DNA of 64,000 nucleotides from Ruminococcus champanellensis 18P13 = JCM 17042 (GTDB lineage: Bacteria; Bacillota; Clostridia; Oscillospirales; Ruminococcaceae): the NCBI RefSeq assembly GCF_000210095.1, contig NC_021039.1:2455252-2519251 (forward strand), read 5' to 3'. The notes beneath the pieces were generated by a model that ran no database searches, was not told where the DNA came from, and saw nothing but the letters and a program-made list of their open reading frames with translations. Shown piece by piece: positions 18,748 through 27,376 of this stretch (positions within the stretch are counted from its first letter, which is position 1; each line of letters starts with the position of its first letter). The position numbers and the translations under genes were made by a program.

Positions 18748-18987
18748 TCAGTCGATTTCCACCGCAACCTTCAGGTTTTCTCTTGCGGCGCCGGCACGCA
18801 TGATGGTGCGGATCGCCTTGGCGATCCTGCCCTGCTTGCCGATGACTCTGCCCATATCCTCCGCAGCCACATGCAGGTGCAGTACGATCACGCCCTCTGC
18901 ATCCGGCTCGTCCTGGGTAATGGAAATGGAAGCAGGATCTGCTACCAGTCCTGCTGCAACCGTGTAAAGCAATTCTTTCATATACAT
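18748..18987 (-). CDS. khpA: KH-domain RNA-binding protein KhpA
   Basis: 79-aa (77 if the second ATG is used) single-KH protein (YlqC family) that partners with KhpB and binds many RNAs. The KH GxxG loop is seen as GRVIGKQGRIAKAIRT. Position between rpsP and rimM is the standard Firmicute order. No strong Shine-Dalgarno is visible before either ATG (18987 or 18981), so the start is unsure by two codons. Confidence 0.92.
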   Translation of the reverse strand: MYMKELLYTVAAGLVADPASISITQDEPDAEGVIVLHLHVAAEDMGRVIGKQGRIAKAIRTIMRAGAARENLKVAVEID

Positions 18988-19084
18988 AATCGGGAGCGGT
19001 ACGCCGCCCCCTCTCCTAACTCAAAGCAATTACCGGCACACCCCAAGCAAGAGCCAGAGCCCTTGCCCGTGCTGCCAGCGGGAA

Positions 19085-19327
19085 TTAAAGGATGCCTTCC
19101 TTCTTCAGGAGTGCCTTTACAGTGTCGGTGGGCTGTGCGCCGTTTGCCATCCATTCCTTTGCCTTGTCGCCGTCGATCTTTACAACGGACGGCTCCTTGG
19201 TGGGATCATAATAGCCCAGCTCTTCGATGAATCTGCCGTCTCTGGGGTATCTGGAATCTGCAACAACCACACGGTAGAAGGGAGCCTTCTTTGCGCCCAT
19301 TCTTCTCAGTCTGATCTTTACTGCCAT
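19085..19327 (-). CDS. rpsP: 30S ribosomal protein S16
   Basis: 80-aa S16, an early-binding 30S protein. It starts with the near-universal [19 protein letters not shown] and contains [19 protein letters not shown]. The ATG at 19327 is chosen by homology; an ATG two codons upstream (19333) is nearer to GGAGGTG and cannot be excluded. Part of the ylxM-ffh-rpsP-khpA-rimM-trmD unit. Confidence 0.96.
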   Translation of the reverse strand: MAVKIRLRRMGAKKAPFYRVVVADSRYPRDGRFIEELGYYDPTKEPSVVKIDGDKAKEWMANGAQPTDTVKALLKKEGIL

Positions 19328-19391
19328 GTTCATTTCACCTCCGTCTGCGTGAACTATCTATCAAAGCGGGGAACCGCATTTGAAGCTGTTC

Positions 19392-20774
19392 TTAAAAGGG
19401 CAGCTTTCCGCCCGGATTGCCCATCTTGTCGAAATTCATGCCGGCAAGCTGCTTTCTTGCCCGGCGGGCAAACATCTTGGTCTTACCGCCGCCCCCCATT
19501 TGCTTCATAAACTGCTGCATCTGCTCAAACTGCTTGAGCAGCCGGTTCACATCCTCCACCTTGGTGCCGCTGCCGGCGGCGATCCGCCGCTTGCGCTGGG
19601 GGTTGATGATGGAGGGCTTTGCACGCTCCTTCTTAGTCATGGAGGTGATCATGGCTTCGATGCGGCTGAACTGCTTTTCGTCCACATCCATATCCTTGAC
19701 CTTATCCCCCACGCCGGGGAGCATGGAAATAATGCTCTTGAGAGAGCCCATCTTCCGGATCTGCTTGAGCTGATCCAACAGGTCGTTCATATCAAAGGAA
19801 TGCTCCTGGAGCTTTTTGGTCAGCTTCTCCGCATCGCTCTTGCTCATTACCGCTTCCGCTTTTTCCACCAGGGTCAGCACATCCCCCATGCCCAGGATCC
19901 GGGAAGCCATACGCTCCGGATGGAAACGCTCGAACTCGTCCAGCTTTTCGCCCATACCCACGAATTTGATGGGCTTGCCGGTCACAGCCAGCACGGACAG
20001 CGCCGCACCGCCTCTTGTATCGGAATCCAGCTTGGACATGAGCACGCTGTCGATGCCCAGCGCCTCGTCAAATGCCTTTGCCACGTTGACTGCGTCCTGA
20101 CCGGTCATAGCGTCCACCACGAGCATGATCTCGTTGGGTTCCACCTTTGCCTTGATCTGCTTCAGCTCATCCATGAGCTTTTCGTCAATGTGGAGCCGGC
20201 CGGCGGTATCGAGAATGACCACATCGTGACCGTAATCCTTGGCATAGCGCATGGCCTGGGTGGAGATCACCACCGGGTCGATCTGTCCCATTTCAAAGAC
20301 CTTGACCCCAGCCTTTTCTCCCACTACCATCAACTGGTTGATCGCCGCCGGACGGTAGATATCGCAGGCAACCAGCAGGGGGCGATGCCCTTCCCGCTTT
20401 AAATATTTTGCAAGCTTTGCAGCGTGGGTGGTTTTACCGGAGCCCTGCAAGCCGCACATCATAATGACGCAGGGAGGCTTGGAGGGCATATTGATCCGGG
20501 CATTGTCGTTGCCCATCAGAGCGATCAGCTCATCGTTGACGATCTTGACCACCTGCTGTGCCGGGGTCAGACTGGAGAGAACCTCCTCCCCCACGCAGCG
20601 CTGGGATACCTTTGCCACAAAATCCTTGACGACCTTATAGCTGACGTCCGCCTCCAGCAGCGCCATCCGGACCTCCCGCATGGCGTCCTTGACGTCGCTC
20701 TCCGACAGCTTGCCGCGGGATTTGAGCTTTTTAAAGACGTGGTTGAGCTTTTCGGACAGACCTTCAAATGCCAT
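19392..20774 (-). CDS. ffh: Signal recognition particle GTPase Ffh
   Basis: 460-aa SRP54 that binds signal sequences and targets ribosomes to the FtsY receptor. The N domain leads into the G domain with P-loop GLQGSGKTTHAAKLA, DTAGRLHID, SKLDSDTRGGAALS and GMGEKLDEFERF. The methionine-rich M domain (QFEQMQQFMKQMGGGGKTKM) binds SRP RNA and signal peptides. Normal length. It follows ylxM by 37 bp and is expected to be cotranscribed. Confidence 0.96.
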   Translation of the reverse strand: MAFEGLSEKLNHVFKKLKSRGKLSESDVKDAMREVRMALLEADVSYKVVKDFVAKVSQRCVGEEVLSSLTPAQQVVKIVNDELIALMGNDNARINMPSKPPCVIMMCGLQGSGKTTHAAKLAKYLKREGHRPLLVACDIYRPAAINQLMVVGEKAGVKVFEMGQIDPVVISTQAMRYAKDYGHDVVILDTAGRLHIDEKLMDELKQIKAKVEPNEIMLVVDAMTGQDAVNVAKAFDEALGIDSVLMSKLDSDTRGGAALSVLAVTGKPIKFVGMGEKLDEFERFHPERMASRILGMGDVLTLVEKAEAVMSKSDAEKLTKKLQEHSFDMNDLLDQLKQIRKMGSLKSIISMLPGVGDKVKDMDVDEKQFSRIEAMITSMTKKERAKPSIINPQRKRRIAAGSGTKVEDVNRLLKQFEQMQQFMKQMGGGGKTKMFARRARKQLAGMNFDKMGNPGGKLPF

Positions 20775-20811
20775 AGTCCCGCCTCATTTCTTTCTAAGTG
20801 TATTGATTCGT

Positions 20812-21159
20812 TTATTCGATCAGTGCCCGGCACTGTGCCGCACAATCTGCAAGCGCCGAAAGCTGCTCCGGGGGGATGCGTCCGCCCAGGGTGCCGATCC
20901 GGTGCTGTAATTCCTCCAGCTTTTCCACACAGGCGGTATGCTGTGCGGCAAAGCCCAGCTTTGCTTCATACTCCGTCAGCAGCGCCTCGCCACGCTTCAC
21001 AGCGTCCCGCACTGCCTGCCGGGAAACCCCGGCGTCCTCTGCGATCTCCCCCAGGGAAAGATCCTCACAGTAGTAAAGCTCCATGTATGCCGCCTGCCGT
21101 TCCGTCAGCAGGGAGCCGTAGCAGTCCAGCAGCAGCGCAAACCGCAGATCCTTTGCCAT
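20812..21159 (-). CDS. ylxM: YlxM-type helix-turn-helix protein of the SRP operon
   Basis: 115-aa UPF0122/YlxM protein, usually coded just before ffh and thought to modulate the SRP pathway. The sigma-factor-like helix-turn-helix is seen in LTERQAAYMELYYCEDLSLG and EIAEDAGVSRQAVRDAVKRG. The C-terminal half is helical. First gene of the operon; GAAAGGGGG precedes the start at a rather long spacing. Confidence 0.9.
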   Translation of the reverse strand: MAKDLRFALLLDCYGSLLTERQAAYMELYYCEDLSLGEIAEDAGVSRQAVRDAVKRGEALLTEYEAKLGFAAQHTACVEKLEELQHRIGTLGGRIPPEQLSALADCAAQCRALIE

Positions 21160-21213
21160 GTGCAGCGCCGCCCCCTTTCTGTGACATGGGTGTAAAGCTG
21201 TTTTCCTTTACAC

Positions 21214-21242
21214 AGTATACCGGATTTCCGGGCTTTTGTCAA
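21214..21242 (-). promoter_or_regulatory. Promoter of the ylxM-ffh-rpsP-khpA-rimM-trmD operon
   Basis: Minus strand TTGACA (21237-21242), 17-bp spacer, TATACT (21214-21219). Confidence 0.85.
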
Positions 21243-21379
21243 TCCCGCCAAAGCAACTCCGTCGAAATAGACAGCTGAATCGTTTGAATTTTGCCTCGTT
21301 TGTGCATTATGTACATAATTTTCTGTCGAAAACGCCCGTGCGCACATTTTAACGCTGCAAATTTTGTATAAATATCCTA

Positions 21380-21408
21380 TTGCAAAGCCATGCTGATAAG
21401 CGTATAAT
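21380..21408 (+). promoter_or_regulatory. glgP promoter
   Basis: TTGCAA (21380-21385), 17-bp spacer, TATAAT (21403-21408). With the divergent ylxM promoter it explains the 346-bp gap 21160-21505. Confidence 0.85.
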
Positions 21409-21505
21409 AAGAACAGCGTGGATTCCACAGCCGCCCCGACTGCCGGCGCAGGGGGTGTGCTGCCCACAATGATCTGATTTCAGGCGCCGGAGAACGGAGC
21501 AACAC

Positions 21506-23902
21506 ATGACCAACTACAAAGACCCGAACTATCTCAAGCAGGAGCTGCTGAGCCGGCTCCGGACACAGTTCAACGTTACACCCAGCGAAGCATCCGACAA
21601 GCAGGTATATCAGGCGCTGTCCGCCATGATCGTGGAGATCCTGCGGGAAAAGCGCCAGTCCTTTATTAATAAATGTCACTCCAACGGCCGCAAGCAGATC
21701 TACTACCTGTCCATGGAGTTTCTGATGGGCAGATCCTTGAAGACCAGCCTGTACAATCTGGAGCTGGTGGAGGATATCAGCAAGATCCTGGGCGAGTACG
21801 ACATCAACCTGGACAAGATCTATGAATACGAGCCGGACGCAGGGCTTGGCAACGGCGGTCTGGGCAGACTGGCTGCCTGCTACATGGACGCTCTGGCAAC
21901 CCAGGCGTACCCGGCAATGGGCTACTCCATCTGCTACGAGTACGGCATCTTCAAGCAGCACCTGGAAAACGGCTGGCAGACCGAGCTGCCGGATAACTGG
22001 CTGCCCGGCGGCTCCGTATGGCTGGATCCCCGGCCGGAGCTTTCCATCGATGTACACTTCGAGGGGGATTTACAGGAATACTGGGATAAGCAGTACCACT
22101 ACATTTCCCATGTGAACTACAGCACCGTCTGTGCCATCCCCTATGATATGTATGTATCCGGCTACGGCAGCGAGGGCGTTTCCGTGCTGCGGCTCTGGAC
22201 GGCAAAGGCGCCCAACTTTGATATGGCAAGCTTCAACAAGGGGGATTACGAAAAGGCGCTTGCCGGCAACTCCGTTGCCAACGCCATCTCCAAGGTGCTG
22301 TACCCCAACGACAACCATCTGGAGGGCAAGTCCCTGCGTCTGCGGCAGCAGTACTTCCTGTGCGCTGCATCCGTGGGGGATATCGTCAACAACCACATGA
22401 GCGTATACGGCACCCTGGATAACTTCCACGAAAAGGTTGCCATCCACATCAACGACACCCACCCCACCCTGGCGATCCCGGAGCTGATGCGGATCCTGCT
22501 GGACGACTGCGGCTATACCTGGGAAAAGGCATGGCACATTGTTACCAACACCTTCGCCTACACCAACCACACCGTCATGGCGGAAGCCCTGGAAAAGTGG
22601 GACGTGAACCTGGTGCGCCGCATCATTCCCCGGATCTTCTCCATCATCGTGGAGATCAACAACCGGTACTGCGCACAGTTGATGGAGCGGAACGGCGGCG
22701 ACAGCGCCAAGACCACCAGCATGTCCATCATCAAGGACAATCAGATCCATATGGCGACCCTGTGCGTGGTAGCATCCCACAGCGTCAACGGGGTTTCCAA
22801 GCTCCACTCCGAGATCATCAAGCAGTCCGTATTCAAGGATGAGTACGCTGACTCTCCCATGAAGTTCAAGAATGTGACCAACGGCATCGCATACCGCCGG
22901 TGGCTGTACCAGTCCAACCCGGGACTCACCGCCCTGCTGCGTGAAAAGATCGGCTCCGGCTTCCTGAAGGACGGCAGCGAGCTGAAAAAGCTCAGCGTGT
23001 TCGCCAACGATGACGCTGTTCTGGAGCAGTTGCGGAAGATCAAGCGGGAGAACAAGGAGCGGTTCTGCAAGTATGTGATGCAGAACAGCAAGTTCGCCAT
23101 CGATCCGGACACCATCTTTGACGTACAGGTAAAGCGGCTCCACGAATACAAGCGGCAGCACCTGAACGTAATGAACATTCTGGCGGACTACAATATGCTG
23201 CTGGAAAATCCGGATATGGACTTTACCCCCAAGACCTATATCTTTGCGGCAAAGGCTGCACCGGGCTACTACCTGGCAAAGCAGATCATCAAAATGATCT
23301 GGGCCATTTCCGAGGAGATCCGCAAGAACCCCAAGATCTCCAAGAAGCTGTCCGTGTACTTCCTGGAGGATTACCGGGTGACCCTGTCCGAGCTGCTGAT
23401 GCCCGCCAGCGATATTTCCGAGCAGATCTCCCTGGCAGGCACGGAGGCATCCGGCACCGGCAACATGAAGCTGATGCTCAACGGCGCCATTACCATGGGC
23501 ACCCTGGACGGAGCAAACGTGGAGATCCGGGATGTGGTGGGCGACGAGAACATCATCATCTTCGGCATGAAGACCGAGGAGGTCAATGCGCTGAAGGCAG
23601 CCGGCTACCGGCCGGAGGATTACTACAACAACAATGAAGTGATCCGTGCCTGCATCAACCGGATGTACAAGGGCATCAACGGCTGCGTATTCAACGACGT
23701 GGCGGATTCCCTGAAAAACTCGGATCCGTATATGGTACTGGCGGACTTCGACAGCTACCGTGCCGCACAGCAGCGTTCCTCCCAGCTGTACCAGGATACC
23801 CGGAAGTGGACCCAGATGTCCCTGGCGAATATCGCCAATGCCGGCGTATTCTCCGCAGACCGGGCGGTCAACGAATACGCAAAGGAAATCTGGGGACTTT
23901 AA
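21506..23902 (+). CDS. glgP: Glycogen/maltodextrin phosphorylase
   Basis: 798-aa GT35 enzyme that releases glucose-1-phosphate from alpha-1,4-glucans with phosphate and pyridoxal phosphate. The N-terminal region has YYLSMEFLMGRSL and AGLGNGGLGRLAACYMD; the PLP-lysine motif EASGTGNMKLMLNGAITMGT lies near residue 660. Length is typical. ACGGAGC precedes the start. It complements the cellobiose phosphorylase further on: both save ATP by phosphorolysis. No glycogen synthesis genes are next to it. Confidence 0.96.
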   Translation: MTNYKDPNYLKQELLSRLRTQFNVTPSEASDKQVYQALSAMIVEILREKRQSFINKCHSNGRKQIYYLSMEFLMGRSLKTSLYNLELVEDISKILGEYDINLDKIYEYEPDAGLGNGGLGRLAACYMDALATQAYPAMGYSICYEYGIFKQHLENGWQTELPDNWLPGGSVWLDPRPELSIDVHFEGDLQEYWDKQYHYISHVNYSTVCAIPYDMYVSGYGSEGVSVLRLWTAKAPNFDMASFNKGDYEKALAGNSVANAISKVLYPNDNHLEGKSLRLRQQYFLCAASVGDIVNNHMSVYGTLDNFHEKVAIHINDTHPTLAIPELMRILLDDCGYTWEKAWHIVTNTFAYTNHTVMAEALEKWDVNLVRRIIPRIFSIIVEINNRYCAQLMERNGGDSAKTTSMSIIKDNQIHMATLCVVASHSVNGVSKLHSEIIKQSVFKDEYADSPMKFKNVTNGIAYRRWLYQSNPGLTALLREKIGSGFLKDGSELKKLSVFANDDAVLEQLRKIKRENKERFCKYVMQNSKFAIDPDTIFDVQVKRLHEYKRQHLNVMNILADYNMLLENPDMDFTPKTYIFAAKAAPGYYLAKQIIKMIWAISEEIRKNPKISKKLSVYFLEDYRVTLSELLMPASDISEQISLAGTEASGTGNMKLMLNGAITMGTLDGANVEIRDVVGDENIIIFGMKTEEVNALKAAGYRPEDYYNNNEVIRACINRMYKGINGCVFNDVADSLKNSDPYMVLADFDSYRAAQQRSSQLYQDTRKWTQMSLANIANAGVFSADRAVNEYAKEIWGL

Positions 23903-24073
23903 GCAACACCGCACAAAGAATGTGTGGTAGATGTGCCAACAGATTTTTCGTCAGATTGCATAGAAACGACGCAGGAATACTGGTGTATTGCAAGGAGTTT
24001 CTGTGTGATATGACGGAAAATTCGTCAGCAGATGCTTCGCATAGCCGACAGGCGGGCTTTGTGCGGCGTTGCC
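23903..24073. repeat. Dispersed palindromic repeat, longest copy (~170 bp)
   Basis: Begins GCAACACCGCACAAAG one base after the glgP stop codon and ends CTTTGTGCGGCGTTGCC. Read on the minus strand its first ~45 bp match the 14831 copy (CAAAGCCCGCCTGTCGGCT, AGCATCTGCTG); about 100 extra bp separate the two ends. It appears to sit between glgP and glgP's terminator. Confidence 0.75.
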
Positions 24074-24087
24074 TTTCATACAATCCC

Positions 24088-24126
24088 AAAACGTCGTGCA
24101 GGGTGTCTCTCTGCACGGCGTTTTTT
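24088..24126 (+). terminator. Terminator downstream of glgP
   Basis: ACGTCGTGCAG, 9-nt loop, CTGCACGGCGT, TTTTTT. Lies beyond the palindromic repeat. Confidence 0.85.
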
Positions 24127-24186
24127 GACAGAGTTCAATCCTGTTTAGCTGGGCAATAAACTACCAAAACAATGCAATATTCTCAA

Positions 24187-24215
24187 TTGAAATTGTACTA
24201 TTATTCCGTTATAAT
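24187..24215 (+). promoter_or_regulatory. Near-consensus promoter with no gene behind it
   Basis: TTGAAA (24187-24192), 17-bp spacer, perfect TATAAT (24210-24215). The next credible protein start is over 600 bp away and has its own promoter. Confidence 0.8.
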
Positions 24216-24221
24216 ACTTAT

Positions 24222-24637
24222 TGTATTCTGCAACTGACGAACAGCAGAATGTACAGTATTCATTGTGCTGTCTTCCGTACCCGGAAGTACAACCTGATTG
24301 TCTTCGCAACATCACGTTTTTCTACATGCTTGTGTTGCATAGTGCAATGACTGTGGAGCCTGAACCGTCAGGATTACTCCCCGAAAAATGCGGACAAATA
24401 TGAAAAGCCTGTAATATTTGAACTACACCGCATTTTTCTGATCCTGCAATCCGAGGCTATGCGTACCACAGCAAGCTGTCAATAAGGCGCTGCATTGGAA
24501 ACAGCCGCCTGTTCGTTGCGCCGGAGCTTGAGATGATTTGATTTTTTGAGAGGGGATCAGATCGGGCAAAGCCTGCGGCAATCATAACACTCCATTTTTA
24601 TACGGCTCGAGGACAGATTTTCTGTCCTCATTTTTTT
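24222..24637 (+). ncRNA. Candidate structured non-coding RNA
   Basis: The stretch between the promoter at 24187 and the terminator hairpin at 24609-24629 has no convincing reading frame but many perfect stems: ATTCTGC/GCAGAAT (24225-24250), CTTCCG/CGGAAG with a 4-nt loop (24272-24287), TTGCA/TGCAA (24335-24347), CCTGA/TCAGG (24359-24372), and a compound stem AAAAATGCGG/CCGCATTTTT (24384-24437) enclosing CAAATAT/ATATTTG. The last one, followed by T, could also end a shorter ~216-nt RNA. It does not match tmRNA, SRP RNA or RNase P as I know them. A decayed gene or mobile-element relic remains possible: one frame around 24363-24478 reads like degraded protein. Confidence 0.45.
24609..24637 (+). 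terminator. Strong intrinsic terminator
   Basis: GAGGACAGA, TTT loop, TCTGTCCTC, A, then seven T. Not associated with any recognised coding gene. Confidence 0.88.
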
Positions 24638-24680
24638 GCCCGTTTTTTCCGCAACTTTCACACCCTGCACACAAAAGCTG

Positions 24681-24709
24681 TTGCATTCAACAGGGATTTG
24701 TGCTATACT
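24681..24709 (+). promoter_or_regulatory. Promoter of the LRR gene trio
   Basis: TTGCAT (24681-24686), 17-bp spacer, TATACT (24704-24709); leader of ~110 nt. Confidence 0.8.
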
Positions 24710-24827
24710 ATAGACAATACCGCTCGGACGAAAATTTGGCTGTACAGCAGGAAAAACCGCCGGTTTTCCTGTCTGCGGCTGTATAAAAAGCAGTGCTGCA
24801 TGTGCTGCCGAAAGAAAGGAACGGACT

Positions 24828-26117
24828 ATGAAACTCAAACAAACCATTGCCGCCCTGGCAGGCGCAGCGCTGCTGGCTGCCATGCCCATGAGCGCATACA
24901 CATACACCGCCTTTGCAGAGACGGATGCCTTTTACACCGGCTCGGATGCCTCCGGTCAGGTGGAGACCTTCACCAGCGGCGACTATACCTACAGTCTGCT
25001 GACCGGGAAGGAGGATGCCAGCCAGCAGGCTGCCTGCCTGGAAAGCTGCACCTCCACGGAGGAGAACCTGGTGATCCCGGAAACCATTGACGGCTATGAG
25101 GTGGTGGCACTGGGGGACAATACCTTCATGGACAACACCACCGCCAAAACCATCACCATTCCCAAGACCGTCATCGGCACCGGTCTGTACACCTTCTTCG
25201 GCTGCACCGGCGTCACCGAATATATCGTAGATCCGGACAATGAATACTACGAAGCAGTGGACGGGATCCTCTATGCGGAGGATCAGACCTATCTGGTTCA
25301 GTATCCCATCGGCAAAAATCCCACGGAATTCACCGTGCCGGACAAGGTATACGACATTGGCAACAGTGCCTTTGCCGAGTGCAAATCCCTGAAAACCGTC
25401 ACCATTCCCGACAGCGTCAAGCAGATCGGCGTGTGGGCGTTTGCAGGCTGTACCGCTCTGACCTCCGTGACCCTGCCCAGCACCATGACCAAGATCGAGG
25501 ACTTCTGCTTTGCCTATGACACTGCCATTACAGAGTTCAACATTCCCGACACCATTCAGACCATCTGTGCCGGCGCCTTTGCCGGCTGCAAGGGCATGAC
25601 CGCCTTCAAGATCCCCACCGCATGCACCACCATCGAGCAGGCGGCGTTCGCCGGCACCTCCCTGGAGAGCATCACCGTACCGGAAACCGTTACGGAGATC
25701 GGCTTCTCCGCCCTTGGATATGACCTGGACGAAAACAACCAGTTCGTTGCCAACCCGGACTTCACCATTTATTCCACCGCAGGCTCCGCCGCTGCCCGGT
25801 ACAGCATCGACTCTGAAAATGACAACCATTTCACCTTTGTACAGATCTCCAAGGAGCAGACCACTGGAGATGCCACCACCCGCCCCAATATCGAGGGGGT
25901 GCCCGTGAACAATCACACCATCAGCCAGGAGGATGCCCGGGTCTTCACCGTCATCAAGGCAGTGATCCTGGCGCTCATCGGCGTTGCCATCGTGGCGCTG
26001 ACCGTGGTGGGCGTGGTGCTCTCCAAGAGAAAGCATGCCGCTTCGGATGCTTCCCTGCCCGGGGCATCTGCACCGGCTGAACCGGAAAAGGACGACGACA
26101 AGGAGGAGCAGGCATGA
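24828..26117 (+). CDS. Membrane-anchored BspA-like leucine-rich-repeat protein, copy 1
   Basis: 429 aa. Signal peptide (1-~30), then LRR_5 (BspA/TpLRR) repeats of the type AFAGCTALTSVTLPSTMTKI over ~80-320, a conserved pre-anchor segment (TIYSTAGSAAARYSID), one transmembrane helix (~372-398), a KRK stop and an acidic cytoplasmic tail (EPEKDDDKEEQA). The repeats should face outside; BspA-like proteins often bind host or polymer ligands, but the ligand here is unknown. GAAAGGA lies about 8 nt upstream. First of three tandem paralogues with a shared promoter; its stop overlaps the next start (ATGA). Confidence 0.88.
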   Translation: MKLKQTIAALAGAALLAAMPMSAYTYTAFAETDAFYTGSDASGQVETFTSGDYTYSLLTGKEDASQQAACLESCTSTEENLVIPETIDGYEVVALGDNTFMDNTTAKTITIPKTVIGTGLYTFFGCTGVTEYIVDPDNEYYEAVDGILYAEDQTYLVQYPIGKNPTEFTVPDKVYDIGNSAFAECKSLKTVTIPDSVKQIGVWAFAGCTALTSVTLPSTMTKIEDFCFAYDTAITEFNIPDTIQTICAGAFAGCKGMTAFKIPTACTTIEQAAFAGTSLESITVPETVTEIGFSALGYDLDENNQFVANPDFTIYSTAGSAAARYSIDSENDNHFTFVQISKEQTTGDATTRPNIEGVPVNNHTISQEDARVFTVIKAVILALIGVAIVALTVVGVVLSKRKHAASDASLPGASAPAEPEKDDDKEEQA

Positions 26118-27373
26118 AAGGAACAAAGCTGATCTGTGCCGCCCTGTCCGGCATGCTGCTGGCTGCACTGGCTGTACCGTGCAGTGCGGATGAAACGCAC
26201 ACCGCCGAAACCTATGAGGGGGACGGCTTTACCCTGTCCTACCAGCTGGAGGATGCAGGAGCCGCCGTTGTGGGATGCTCCTCGGATGCGGTGAACGTGA
26301 CTGTGCCCGATACCTTAGGGGGCAAGCCGGTCACTTCCGTGGAGGAGAGCGCATTCAATAGCTGCGGTGCCATTGAAACCGTGACCCTGCCGGATTCTGT
26401 GACCCTCATCGGGGACGGGGCATTTTTCGGCTGTACCACTCTGAAAAGCATTGCCCTGCCCAAGAGCCTGACCAAGATCGGCTACCAGGCATTCTACTAC
26501 TGTGCCGATCTGGAGTCCATCAATCTGCCGGAATCCATGCAGAGCATCGGGGACCAGGCGTTTCTCGCCTGTCTCAAGCTCACCACCGTGACCCTGCCCG
26601 CCTCTCTGACCTCTCTGGGAGAGTATGCGTTTGAGGGCTGTGAGGAGCTGACGGAGATCCGGGTGGATCCGGAAAACCAGATCTACTGCGACCTGGAGGG
26701 CGTCCTGTTCAATGAGGATATGACCCGGCTCATCAAATATCCGGATCAGCACGCCGGGGACAGCTACACCCTGCCGGACAGCACCACCGCCATTGCCAAT
26801 TGGGCGTTTACGGGTGCCAAGAATCTGGTAAGCCTGGATCTGAACAAGGCGACAGAGATCGGCAAGGATGCCTTCTACATCTGCACCGCCCTGGAGCAGA
26901 TCACCATCCCGGAGGGGGTCACCGCCCTGCCCGGAACCACCTTCGGAGGCTGCACCGCCCTCAAACAGGTTCAGTTGCCGGATTCTCTGACGGAGCTGGG
27001 AGATTACTGCTTTGTGAACTGCCCGGAGCTGAAGGATATTACCATTCCCGGCTCTGTATCCACCATCGGGAACTACGCACTGGGCTTTACCCTGGATACG
27101 GAAACCAAAACCACTGCCAAGGTTGACGGCTTCACCATCCACACCCGGGTGGGTACCGCCGCTGCAAGCTATGCCAAGGAAAACGACATCCACTATGAAA
27201 AGCAGGGCGCAAAAACCGGCTTGGCTCTGGTGATCGCCGGCGGCGTGCTACTACTGGCAGGGGCTGTGATCCTGGCGATCCGGCTGCGGGGCGACAAACA
27301 AAACGATGCCCCGGAAGCCGCAACGGATACCCCCAAGGAACAGGAAACGCCGGACGCACCGGAGAAGGAGTAA
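26114..27373 (+). CDS. Membrane-anchored BspA-like leucine-rich-repeat protein, copy 2
   Basis: 419 aa, same plan as its neighbours: signal peptide (1-~24), LRR_5 units such as AFYYCADLESINLPESMQSI, pre-anchor segment TIHTRVGTAAASYAKENDI, a transmembrane helix (~362-384), and a short charged tail rich in Glu/Pro (ETPDAPEKE). The divergence between copies in the repeats versus the conserved anchor plan suggests old duplication with ligand diversification; this is inference. Translationally coupled to copy 1 by a 4-bp overlap. Confidence 0.88.
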   Translation: MKGTKLICAALSGMLLAALAVPCSADETHTAETYEGDGFTLSYQLEDAGAAVVGCSSDAVNVTVPDTLGGKPVTSVEESAFNSCGAIETVTLPDSVTLIGDGAFFGCTTLKSIALPKSLTKIGYQAFYYCADLESINLPESMQSIGDQAFLACLKLTTVTLPASLTSLGEYAFEGCEELTEIRVDPENQIYCDLEGVLFNEDMTRLIKYPDQHAGDSYTLPDSTTAIANWAFTGAKNLVSLDLNKATEIGKDAFYICTALEQITIPEGVTALPGTTFGGCTALKQVQLPDSLTELGDYCFVNCPELKDITIPGSVSTIGNYALGFTLDTETKTTAKVDGFTIHTRVGTAAASYAKENDIHYEKQGAKTGLALVIAGGVLLLAGAVILAIRLRGDKQNDAPEAATDTPKEQETPDAPEKE

Positions 27374-27376
27374 CAG

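Noticed and set aside
22070-23914. 614-codon open frame on the minus strand
   Set aside because: Antisense shadow of glycogen phosphorylase.
24221-24403. 60-codon frame in the gap after glgP
   Set aside because: No ribosome site, and the sequence is better explained by stems of the candidate RNA.
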